From Oikopleura dioica (Eukaryota; Chordata; Appendicularia; Copelata; Oikopleuridae), in contig OU015566.1 in the NCBI GenBank assembly GCA_907165135.1, forward strand, positions 1,552,501-1,616,500: DNA of 64,000 bases. Reading direction: 5' to 3'. Made by a program: the position numbers and the translations under genes. This document shows, piece after piece, positions 41,080 to 54,000 of the stretch. Position 1 is the stretch's first letter; the number at the start of each line of letters is the position of its first letter. The notes under the pieces were generated by a model. It was not told where the DNA came from. It saw only the letters and a list, made by a program, of their open reading frames with translations, and did not search any database.

Positions 41080-42010
41080 GAGCTGGATGATTTTAAGATC
41101 AATTTAACGTCTCTTGTCCCTTATTTTCCAAAGTTCAATTATTTCTAATCAAATTAAAAGCCAACTTTAATCTAAATAGAGCTTTTTTTCTTGGAAATGT
41201 TCATTTTTTATTTTCTTCTTTTCTCTTTTTGTAAATTTGATTTTCTGAAACTGTAGCTTTTTGGAAGTTAATCCAATTTTTGCTCATCTTATATCTCCGG
41301 TCGAATCTAAACTCAATTTCTTTTTCGAGGCTATTCATGACAGCATTGCTTCAATTTCATACTCTTCTGACTCCGAATTCCATCAATGCCGAATCGGGCT
41401 GAATTTAGCCTTTGCTAATCTTACGCTAATACGAAACATATGCGACGTTGAAAATATATATAAGAAAGGGGCAACTAAAGATAGGCCCGAAATTATTGAT
41501 GATCAAAACTAAAAAAAGCATTTTTGGTGAAATAATTATTCGAAAAAAAATGTTCGAAAATGATTTCTTTCTGGCTCTTGGAGCTCAATATTCAAGAGAT
41601 ACCCTTAATTTTTTTGCTCAATATTTGTTCTCTCTCTTTTCATTTTAAAATATCTCGTTGGAATTCGATCCTTTTTATTTTTCTCTGATTAAATTTCTTT
41701 TTTTAACCTCTGAAGTGTCGTCGAGAGCACAAAATTCTTGGCTAGGGAACCCGAGGGATCAGGAATATTACATTAGCATACGTATAATTATTCATGTGAA
41801 AAATGCTTTTAGCAAAGAAAAAAGGAAGAATATGTATAAAACACGGTAAAAATGGAAATTCCATTATGGAAAAAAAGACATATGAAATTTTTGATTTTTT
41901 GATCGATTTATTGAAAATCGAAATATGCAGAGAAAAATAAAGAAAGAATAAAGTTTGAATAGTCAGAAGTCATAAGTTAAATTTTCCAGGAGCGAAATTT
42001 TCAAATTCCG
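41080..42010. other. Intergenic, one possible exon
   Basis: Bases 41255-41512 (plus strand) follow an acceptor-like CTGTAG and stay open for 83 codons (FAHLISPVESKLNFFFEAIH, then IGLNLAFANLTLIRNI). No start or partner exon was found. The rest is AT-rich with no feature. Confidence 0.3.
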
Positions 42011-42016
42011 CGGTGT

Positions 42017-45000
42017 TTAGTTTTTCCATTTCTTTTGCCATGGTTTCTTTGAGCTCCATTTGCCCTTGGAGGTTTTTGTTGCTCGTGAACTCGAAGCGGC
42101 GCAAGAGTTGTCCGGCTGGAGAGTGAAGCCATCGGGGCAGAAGCAAACGCCGCCGTTGATCGTGGCTTTGCAGTTCTCGCAGTTGTCCGCGTTGGCGTCA
42201 CAATCGGCGACTCCGGCGGAGTTGTCGACGTTGAGCTCGGTGTGGACGCGGATTTGGGTGCCGGAAGCAGTGCTGAAAATGATTTTAGGCATTGTTTTCA
42301 TTTTTTCTCTTTTGATTTTGAATAGAAACTTACTTTGAGCCTGGGCAAGAAGCGTCACTACACGATCCGGAATTCAAGTCACAGAGCGAAACCATGCAGT
42401 TGAAGTAAACAACATCGGAGGCCAAGTCACCAAGAACGGAATCAGTGACCATCAATCGGAACTGATTAGTGCCAGACCATCCTTCGGAAATAGAAACGAA
42501 TCCTTCTTGACCGGATGTGAGGCAACCGTCAGTGACAACGTCGATGACATTGCCGGCATTCTCGTCGTCGGCGTTGTAGGCGTCAGAGAACCAGCATCGG
42601 TTGGCTTCAAGCTGGAATCCCTGAAAATAGAGCTTGTTAAGATTGATTCGAAAAATAATCTTTTACCTCTGGAGCGACCATTCCAAGATCAGAGATTATC
42701 GAGCTGCTGCTGATGACTTGATCAGTTGGAGCAACGGTATGATAACCAGCGTTGGTGTATTTGGCGACCATGACATTTCGTCCTTCGACAACATTGTCCA
42801 TCTTCTGCGCAGTGGCGAGTTCTGTGTAGCTGCTCAAATCAATTGGATAAGAGCATTCGAAGCTGCTCCAGAACTCGGCGACATCTCGCTGGAAGAAGTC
42901 AGAGACCATCTTGTAGCCCTGGATGCCGGCGGTGTAGGTGACATGAGTGGAGTTGTATGAAGTAGAGGCACCGCATTCGGACTTGCTTCGGTTGATTCGG
43001 AAGACGTATTCTGCTCCAGCATCGAAACCGAGTCGACCTCGGCAGTTTGCATCAGCAGCAATGGAGGAGAAGTCATCGACCTGCTCGCCGACGACATGAA
43101 TGTCCTTGAGCATGAGGCCAAGCTTGTTAACGACACACTTGTTGACGCGCATGGTAAGGCCAGCGCCATCGCAAGTTCCGGAAATGTAATCCGCGACATC
43201 GATGCTTTCAACTTCTGGAACCAAGCTCATGTCGCACTCGCAGCCGGAATCGCCACAAGCAGAGAAGGATGAAGCGTCACAGCTTGAGAGAGTCTCGCAG
43301 ACAGGAGCAGCTCCGACAGAGGTGCAACCAGTGATGCAGACATACGAGCAATCTGGACTGAAGGCCATCTTCTTGTCGAATGGAGAGCCTTCTGGTTTGG
43401 CATCGCAGACAGAAGTGTCGGCTGGCGGAAGGAACTCGACGACAGGGGATGTCCAGCTGATACCGGTGTCTTCTGCGACGGAAGGATCGACAGCGGTGAA
43501 AACGAAATTGGCGCTGACAACGTCACCCTAAAAATTGAAAGCTTGAACCAAAGTTTTAAAGTTTAATTTTTACCTTGACGACAAGATTATCGAAAATACT
43601 TCTTCCATCACCAGGAGTGAAATCAACTGAAGTCAATCCATCTAGATTCGGACTGGCAGGGCCGGAAGTAACGACCTGATCACCAAAAGTGACCTTGATG
43701 TTCCATGGAGTAGCGACGAAACCAACAATGGGCATGATCTCACCATTGGTATCCTTCATAGCGAAAGAGAACTTCTGGTAGAAATCGAGGCCGAGAATCT
43801 GTGGCTCAGTTGGCTCAGAGAGAACGAGAAGTTCAGCTGGACTGGTGTAGACGACGGCTTCGAGGGCAGCATCAGCGGCAGCTTGCTTGGCAGCGTTCTT
43901 TTCCTCGGCAGTTTCAAGATCGTCGAGTGGAACATCGAGAGCTTCTTCGACCTTCTCGAGGAAGTCTTCGATGGATTCACCTTCAGCGATGTTATCGATA
44001 CCAAGGATGTCAGCGAGGGTTTCTGGCATCTCTGGTTCCTCTGGTGGTGGTTCTGGAGCAGCGGCAATAGCAACGCTCTCGTCAGCAGTGGCGGATGGAT
44101 CAATCTCAGTCTGGGTAGTGTTCATGACATTGTTGACAATGGCACCACCGCTGCCAGCGATTTGAGCACCAAGCTTGTTGTTCGCTTCAGCACCATTAGC
44201 AGTGTTGGAAGATGGATCGATTTCAAAGCCAAGAGTCATGCCTGGAGCATCTTCTTGTCTTCGGTTTCGGAATCGTGGGTTAACATCAACGTTGATGACG
44301 TCGTATCCAAGTGCAGCTCGTCGTTTTCTTCGCTGAGCACCAGTCTCAGAGATGACATTCATGAGTCGGATCTTGCTTGGATCGATTCCGAGAAGAGCAG
44401 CAATGTTGGCAGCGAGGTTACCGTTATCATAGAACTCATCCTCAGTAACTTCAGTCATGACGCCAAGTTCGAGGACAAGAGAAGAAACGACTTCCAAATC
44501 GTATTCGCTTCCTCCAGAAAGGATCATGTAGAATAGCTGATTGTTTCGATCGTGGTAGTTGGCACCACCGTGATTGTAGATAGAGTCAGTAAGTCCTGGG
44601 TAGAAAGATGGATCCGGCTTAGACCAGGAGATTGAATCACCCATGAGAACGGCATTAGTGGCCAATGAAAGCTCGCCATCCTTGAAGAAGTTCAATCTGT
44701 TTGGTCGCTTGGAGTAAAATTTGATGAGGATCTTGCAATCAGCAGGAGCATCAGCGAAGTACCATTTGGCCTTGAGCGGAGTAGTCGACGAGAAGTAGTA
44801 GTCGTACTCTTGACCACAAGCGACAGTGCTGTGAAGTGTCATCAATCGGAGAGAGCAAGCGTAACCGATGCAGCAAGAATGATCACATGGACCGTTGATG
44901 ATGTCAGCGTGACCATTGGCAACAAGAGCAAGAGGAGTCAATCGTCGGCTCATCTTGTCATTGTCCATCATGTCGTAGACGAGATCATAATATCGGAAGT

Positions 45001-48000
45001 CGGAAAGAGGACAGAACCATGCAGGACCCTCTGGTCGATAGTCGCAGTTTTCGTTTCTAACGATACCTCGCTCTTGAATGACATCATCGATTGGAATCTT
45101 GGAGCCATCCATGGCTGTGATGAGTGGCTTTGGAATTCGGTAGTCGCCAAGGCCATCTTGAGTATCACTGTAAGTTATAGATCCGCCATCAGCAGTTGGT
45201 CGAGTCACGCCATCCCATTCATATTCAGATTCAGCAAAGAGAGTACCGGGAACGTCGAAAACACCACCATCGATATCCATTACCTTGGCGTGCTTGTTTG
45301 CATCAGCATGGAGATCGACGCAATCAGCAATGTTGACCTTGTCAAGTGTAGGTCTGTCGAAGTGAACAAGATCTTCATTATTGACGTTTGTTTTTTGGTT
45401 GCCTCCCAGAAGCTGGATGGGGAAAGTCCAATCCATAGTCTTTGGATTTGTATTGAAGAGGAAGTCTCGGCCGCCGCACTTGGCATTGTAGTTGGCGAAG
45501 TGGCAGTCGAGCATGCAAGTAAGACCGTGATTATTGGGGTCTACATCAGCAGCGAACATCTCACAAATCGGGAATCCGTTTTTATCTGCATGGAAATCGG
45601 GGAAGAGGACAGCAGCGTGGTTCTTGACGATCTTAGGGTTCAAAGAGCCAGCATGTTTACTGAGCTCCATGTCTTTGTGAACATCCGCGTCGTAAGCACA
45701 GTCATAGAAGTCAGATTTACCAGCGAAGTAAGTGTTCTTGACTGTGTTTCGCTTGTCTTGTCCAGGTTTGATGCTCACACCGTAGAAACCGACCTTAGCA
45801 TCGACAACGACAGAGTCTTCAACGATGTGGTAATCTTTTGAAGAGAGCCATTGGAATCCATAATATGCGATCTTGTAGAAGTAGTAGCCTCCATACTTGG
45901 AGCATGTGTCTCCTCCGTTCAAGTTCCAGTGACCGATCGCGCAAGAGTGACCCATGTTGTTTGAGTAGCTGAATCCATTCGTATTGAAAGAGCACATTTC
46001 TGAAACATCGCAAGACTCTCCATCAGTCTGGAAGCACGAACCATCAGAACCAGTACATCTGTTGCCGGTAAGAACAGTATCGGTAGAGCCCTGGATGTTC
46101 ACACAAGATGGAAGTTGATCTTCTTCGAAGTTGACGTTTGTGCCGGAAGCGAAAGCACCCTTGTAGAGAGCAGTAGCCTCGACGTTTCCGATGACGTTGT
46201 TGGTAATGACAGTTCCGGCACCATCAGATCGAATGGCATCATCGACGACGCCCATGATGATGTTGTTATCGATGACAAGATTGTCCGTGTCAAAGAGAGC
46301 GGCGACGGCAGTGTGGTAAAGGTCGTGGAAAGCACATCCCTTGACGAAAGAAGCCTTTCGACCAAGAGCCTCATCAGCAGTGGTGTCAATGCCCCAGAAC
46401 ATGATGGCAGCTCGGTTATCATCATAACTGGTGTAAGCGTACTGACCCATACCAGTGAATTGAACGTTGCTGAACTGACCGTAACCGTGGTGTTCGTAGA
46501 AATGGGCTCCGTTCATTCGAATCCAGTTCATAAGAACGATTCTTCCTCCGACCTTGTCGTCTGTGGAGTCAGTACCGTCGATCTTGATAGATCGGGTCAG
46601 GAGTGTAACTTCAGCGGCTTGGTTGTAATCCACACCGTTTATGGTTTGAGTGGATGTAGTGGCGCCAGTGTGTCTGTGCTCAAGAGCTGGGAAGATAGCA
46701 ATGACATTTCCGCTGATAGATTGAATAGTCACGTATTCAGTGTGTCGATGCTCGTAGGAAGTTGACGCAACAGCGATCTCATCACCTGCCTTCCAGCCGG
46801 CGATGTCACCCATGACGGTGATAGCACTTGCGCCAGCGTTGACGGTAGTCATTAGCTGAACCCAGGTGTTGGCTGGGGCACAACCATACATTTCAATACC
46901 ACCAAAACCTCCCATGGCCTTTGGACCAATTGGTGGATTTCCTGGAGTAGCGCCGTAAGACTTGGAACTCTTATCACCGTTGATTTTGATGACAACTTGG
47001 GTGCCACATGGAATTGGGGCATCTTCAGAACCGATTACGATCTTTCCGTTATTATAAACGAAGGTATCACGTCGTTTTCGGCCAATATCAGCGGGATCAG
47101 TATGGGAGTTGATCAAGAAATTATCAGCTTCAATGGTAAGTGTATCGCCTTCTTGAAGAGCGGCAGCTTCGATCTCGAAAGTACCATCAACGATTGTTTC
47201 ACCGAGTTTGACAGTTCCACCGGAAGCAATGAATGCAGATCGGTCGAATTTGACGTGCTGAGTTTCTTGAACATGGAGTGGTGCGAAATCGTCCTGCATT
47301 GCGCATTCGATAAAATTGCACTCTACAAGCTCACCTTCAGCAGTTCCTGGCTCTGGTGGTGGTGGAATGCAATCTTTGTAGAAACACTTGTAGAATTCTG
47401 GTTTGATCAAAAGTTCTGTCCGAAACTGAGAGCGTCGCCATCTAAACCTGGTGACTCGGTGTTCCAGTTACCATTGAAAGTGTATCGGACAGAGTAGGGC
47501 TCTGTGACATTTTCAACATGATAAGTGTATGGATCAACAGAGAGCGGATCAGCTGGCCATTCTTCGACCTTGACTTGAACGTCGTCGTTTCGAAGGGTAG
47601 CAGTGTCGACTTTTTCTGGGAAATCGTGTCGGATAGTGAGCCACTCGCCAGTTTCGAAATCATCAATATCACCCGTGAAGGAGATATTTGAAATGTGATC
47701 CATGTTGGCGAAGTGCATTTCGTACTCTTGATTACCATCAAGGAGAACCATCCATCCGTTTCCTCTTGGTCGGCAATTTCTGAAAGGAGACTTGGCAGTT
47801 CCGTGTTCACCAGTGAAGACGGCTTCCATTCCTTCGAGAGAGTCAGGCTTGGCAGAATTGAACATGAATCGATGGGGCTTAAAGAATTTTCCACCACCGG
47901 AAGGTTCGCAGATCTGAGCTGGGAATGATCCTTCAATGGCGTATTTGCCAGAAGTATCGTCAGAGCACAAGTTCTTGTTGTAAGCATCTGATTTGGAAAT

Positions 48001-51000
48001 AACGTAAGTACCAGGAGTTCCTTCTGAGAAAGAGCCGTCTCTATCCAAAACAGCTGCTTCGTGCTCCCAAGCGTGGGTCATTCTTCTATTCGAGTTGAAC
48101 CAGCTGACCTTGGAGAACCAAGTGATAGCACCGCAATCGAAAGCGTTTGAACCGTAGCAAGGATCAAAAGCGACACATCGTCTCTCAGCAGCATCAGATG
48201 GGATTTCGGCCGAAGCGAGATCAGGTGTTGTTGTATCGTAGTTGTAGAAAGCAATATCGTCGACAGTGAAGGCAAAGAATTTCCATGGGGTTTCGATACC
48301 CATATCTCCGCAGGCCTTCAGTTCTGGGTCTCCATCCAAGTGACCGATGACAATGTTTCGTTTGAACATGGAGATCTGGTCTTCCATGCCCTCTTCGCCA
48401 TATGTATGAAGGAAGGATTCTTTACCAGCCAAGTTCGCGATCCAGTTGTTGGCAGTGATCATATTGAGGAATTGAATGGCACCACCAGTGGCAAACTCAG
48501 CTCCTCGCTCACAATGCCAGGCGAAGAAACCGAAAGTGTCGTCTGGAATAGGGCCGTTTTCGTTTTCAGCGGGAAGTTCTCCGAATTTGATGGCCTTTGG
48601 AGTTGGATCATCGCATTCACCAGAAGCAGTTGGGGTAAGATCGACGAAGATCCACATACCGTATTTACCCATTGAGTGAGCAGTGTTGTTGTAGAAAGCT
48701 CCGAGAGGTCGATTCTTGACACAGAAGTTCTGGTATTCTTCCATTTGAGCAGAAGGTCCAGTTGGCTCGTCAGATGGATTGAACCAAAAACCGAAGTGGG
48801 TTCCACCAGCAGCTCGGTTACCATAGAAAATATTGTTTGGATTTGGAATCCAGAAGACAGCGGGTGTAGAATCGATATTGAGAAGAGATGACGATTTCTT
48901 GTTCATGATACCCAAATTGTATCGCAAGATATTGTCTTCTTCAACAGCATCTTCGAGGAAGAAAGCGAGACCCATGACATTGTAGATGACGTTGTATTCG
49001 ACGGTGAGATTATGGACACCGTGCATGGTCAAAGCTCGGTTGAAAGTATTGTGAATACCGTTACCACGGACGTAAGATGTTGGAAGAGAGCCAGGAGTAT
49101 GGAAATGGATCGGGTATCGAGCAAGATTGAAAGCCTGACCGGCATGAGTGAATTCAGTGAATTCGATCTTGGCATGAGATGGCTTGTGCAAGAAGAGGAT
49201 AGCACCAAATTGATCAGATCCGGTCTCGTGGCCGTATCGATTCTGGAAGCACGTTTGGGTACCGAAAGCAGTTCCGACTCCAGCTTCGCACTCGTCGAGC
49301 TCTTCGGCCCAGGATTCTTGGAAGTCACCTCTGAAGAGAATGTTTCGGGTGAGAAGACCGACTTCAGCTCGAGTGCAAATAGTTCCAGCCCATCCCCAAC
49401 CGAAAGTAGAACCAGCGGGGCCTTCAGAGCAAACAGCAAAATGACGGTGCTCAAGAGCTTCAGTAAGAGTTACAGTGTAGCCATCATCAGAGACGTCAGC
49501 AATGACGCGTTTCTCGCTTCTGTGGAAGTTCGTGATATCACCAGTGGCCGCAATGATAATCTCGTTTCCGACGAACCAATCGTCCTTGACTGGATGAGTG
49601 AGAGTGATTTGACTATCGCCAGCTTCAGCAGTGACATCGAGTTCAGTCCAGGTAGTGGTCTTTGGACAACCGTGGAAGTCGAGAGAACCGAATCGGACAG
49701 CAAGTACCTTCGCTCCATAAATTGGGAGATTGATGGATCGTTGATGACCATAAAGTTGGATCATTGCATTGCCCTCACAGAATGGCTCCTCTTCAGTACC
49801 GATTTCGAAGCTACCGCCGTTGTTGATGACACCATATTGCATATGAAGCTCGATTCCGTCTTTTCGATCCCAGATGAATTTACCTCCGTCAACAATGAGA
49901 ACAGCGAGAACAGGAGTAGTTTCATCAAGAAGAATAACCTGACCAGCTGGGATGACGATGATTTCCCCTTCTTGAGGCTTGCAGCTATCATCGGAGCAGC
50001 CCCAAGTGTATGGCGAAGACCATCTATCAATGTACCAGAACTGAATGTCGGACTCAGCAGCGGAAGTATCAGCAACAGCTTGACCGGGTCCACCAGCAAT
50101 AGTGACAACAGGCATGACTGGTTCTTGAACTTGAGTTCTGTCGAAAACTCCAGTCTCGCAGACGATTTCTGTGTCACTAACAGAAGAGACAGTGCAAGCA
50201 CTATTTGCAACAGTGACAGTTGTATCAGCAACGCTCGATCCGAAACCGGATCCAGTAATGGTCAACTGAGTACCACCAGCAGTTCCACCTCGTTTTGGAT
50301 TGACACCAGAGATAGTTGGACTCAAGCTTTCGTCGACTGTGAAGAGGTTTCGTGCAAATCCAGCAGCAACGATCTCGCTTCCGTCAGCAGCATCGACAGC
50401 CACAACGCTAAAGAGGTTCGTACAGTTAGACATATCAACAGGAACAGTCATGAAGACAGCTTCTGTGTTGGAAACCGAGATCTGCTCAAGAGCAGTGTCA
50501 CAAAGAATAGCCGAAGTTGCTTCAGAGAAACCAGCACCAGAAAGTGTAATTTCAGTTCCACCACCAGCACCGACAGTGTTGGGTGTGACAGAAGAAACGA
50601 CAAGAGCGTAGGTCACATCGACGATATCAGAGATACCAGAAGCACCTCGAGTATTCATCTTGTATGAACCGGCTGGAAGAGGAGGCATCGTAACGGCAAG
50701 ATCACCGCTGAAGTCACCTGAGCAAGTGAGAGCCTGTTCAGTGACAATTGTATTAGGAGCAGTTGGCTGTTCAATAAGACTGCCGAAGTGATCAGCACGG
50801 CAGGTAATTTTCCATGCGTATTCGTCGACAGATTCGGCTTCGTCAAGATTGATTGCTTCAAAAAGCAAATCGCCCTTGTTGCTTGGTCGGGCTCGCCAGT
50901 GAAGATCCCCTTGTCGAAGTGCCCATCTTCCAGGTCCAAAGAAATCTGGATCAACAACAAACTGAGCTCGTTCTTGATCTGGCGTCACAGCATCGGCTTC

Positions 51001-54000
51001 ATTCGCTCGCATGATTTTATTGCCTTCTGAGTAGAGATACTCATAATCTTGATCATCATTGAATCTGATTGCGTAGATGTTTCTGCTAGCATCAACAGGG
51101 ATGAAGTCAACACCGCGTTCTTCTCCGTGGCCGTCGTAACATCTTCGGGGATTGTTCAGTTCTCGAGCGCTTCCGACAGATCCGATCCAACAGTTTCTGT
51201 AGCTACTAGTTTCAAAATTGTCGATCTTATCGAGGTCAAGTGGTGCCCAACTTTCGATGATGCAGTTAGTCATATCTTGAGATCGGAGTTCCACACAAGA
51301 TGGAACGTTGCAGTCGACGCGTTGATAGTCGAAACCGTTTTTTTCAAGACCAGTGTAGCAGGTTGGTCCATCTGTGCTCCAATGAGGGTTTCTACAGAAA
51401 TTATCGGAACCGTTCCATTCTGAATCTCCAGTGGTATCCCACGGAAGACATTCGTGACCGAAAAGAGTCTTTGACATTCTACCGTTGTAAGTGTATCGAC
51501 CTCTAAAATCGACCTCATCGTCATAGCAATTGTCAAAAGTATATCTTGTACAAAGAGGTCGCTTATCGATGTCGCCTCCATCTACATCAGCTCCCCAAGT
51601 GTTACATGCACCAAGTTCAGCTTCCGTCAGAAGACCATCACCTGCTTCGTTGACAGTTGCGCAGGTCATAGCACCATCAATTCGAATCCAATAACCGCGA
51701 GTAGTTGCGCCTGCGGTATTGATGATATCGATAAGATCAAGACGATCTTGTTCAGTTACAACGTTGAAAACATGTCTACGATCATCAAGACATTTTTGAA
51801 TGGCGTCTTCTGGAGTTGTCTGCGCAGTTGGACGTTGGAGATTATGGCATTGATAACCATCACCCCAGTGGCCTTGTCCCCACCATTCGTCAACATTCGA
51901 ATCGATGCAAGAGCAGGTGTATGAGAATCCATCAGGAATACACTCAGCATTTTTGTCACAATGATGATTTCCACTGGCACAGGGATCTTTGTAGACTGAA
52001 AACTCCATGTTCGTGTTTTCGCAATCTAAGAAAGAGCCAGACACAGTCACAGAGTCACCGCCGACGACGGCGCTGGCATCACTAGTACCAGTGATGGCGC
52101 TGTCTGATTCAGCCAAAGTAATTGTGACAGGAGAGTTTGATGTGTCCAAAAACTCATGAGAAACAAGCAAAGTGTATGCTCCAACACCAGCAGGCGCTGA
52201 AACAACGATCGATGAAGCAGACTCGACGGTCTTGTAGGCATATTTCTCAACAACAGCACCAAAGTCATCAGAGAAAGTGACAATCGTGTCTTCATCGAAG
52301 CCAGTTCCAGTGATGGTGATTCTGAAACCACCATTTGATCCACCAGAAACAGGGGAGACAGAGACGACTTCGGGAACGATTTCAACAGCAGAGTCGACGA
52401 AAGTTGCCGCTCCGACAGTTGATCGCCAGGTGAGCTTGTGAAGACCAGCGCCAACAGCTGGAAGAGCGCAAGAACCACCAGAGCAATCAAATGATTCTCC
52501 ATCGATACTACCAACAAGGGCATCGAGATCAGAACCAGTGACAGTGACAGAAGCCTTATCAGCTGCAACTTCGACAGCAGTGACTTTTGGAGTCATGGCG
52601 TCCGATACGGCAAGCTGAGCGGAAGATCCCCAGTCGCCAGTAACAGTAAATTCAGAAGGTCGAGATACGTCAGAAACGTCGACAGCTACTTTCTGGAGAT
52701 GACATGTGACTTCATCGTAGCTAGCAGAAAGAGTTGTGCAAGCAAATGAAGCGTTTGATCCTTCATATCCAATGCTGAATGTTTCGGAGCTTTCATCACA
52801 GGCAAATCCAAATCCAGAAATTGTGAGCTCAACATCTCCAAGAAGTGAGATTGGAGCCGGGCTGACAGAAGTGATAGCAGAATCCATATCAAGTTCAAAT
52901 GCTTCATCCACTTGAACAACAGATGAGAAGGTGTCTTCATCAGTGACAGCGTTGTAGTCAAGGAAGTACACGTCACCCATGGTAGCGATAGAAATGCGGA
53001 GCTTGTTGTCCTTGTAGATTGAAAGTCCTGCAGATGGGTCGATAGTGCAAGTGTACTGATTACCAGATCCACTTCCGGAGCAGGGGTATGATCCTTCGTT
53101 GTTGAAAACTTCGATTTCAATATAACTTGCGCAGCTGTCGACGTCATATGAGTCGAAATTGACAACAACTTCAGCGTTTACTGGAGTGCTAGAATGCTCA
53201 AATGGAGCCTGAGCATTGATTGTGAAGTCAACGATTCGTGGTGTGGCAATGAGTGAGTAGAAAACGTAGTGATCAGCGTCGACAGAGGCCTCGGCAGAAG
53301 TAACTCCGGCGACAGAGTTGCAATTTCCGGCAGGTTGATTCTTTCTCTTTCTAGCAGCAACGTGGGCAGCTTCGTTATCACCGATTGTAACACTGACTCG
53401 GGCGGCCTTATCGGTGGCACCAACAACGATAATTGTTCCAGACTGGAAGATTGTAGCGCCGTCAATGTAGCCAGTTGAGTAGTGATAAGTTCCTTCGGCG
53501 ACAAATTGGTGGATAAACGAATTCTGATCACCGTAAATTGGTGGTGACCACTTGGCACCTCCAGTGCTTACGGATCCAGCTTCGCTTGTTCTCTCAAACT
53601 CGAATTTCGGAACAGTTCCTCCGATTTGGATATTCCACCACCATTCGATCTCGTCTCCGACTTCGATGGTTGTGACACCGGACATGCTACCAGCGGCATC
53701 CATGATTCCGCCGGCACCAACAATAAGTCGATGGCGGGTGCTGACTCCAGCAGTCTGGCAGACGATCTGATTGTAATCGGCGGATTTGACGTCGCAAGAA
53801 TCTTCTCCGACCATGACGGTTACATCATCAGTAGAGCTCTCGCTGTGGGCGAAACCATCACCGTTGATAGTAATCAATCGGCCTCCAATAAGTGAAGAGA
53901 AGGCTCCGCCAATTCCTCGGATCTGAAGCTGTGTTGAACCAGAAACAGAGTCTGAGTAACCAACGCCGCAAACATCCACCTTGATATCAGCAACAGCAGC

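Noticed and set aside
47407-47410. Programmed frameshift between two giant frames
   Set aside because: A canonical 50-bp intron (47447-47398) joins the frames and fits the intron sizes of the region.
49012-50667. 551-codon plus-strand open frame
   Set aside because: Antisense to the fibrocystin-L exon; Ser-rich shadow frame without any motif. Similar frames at 44810-45841 and 55633-56484 were dropped for the same reason.
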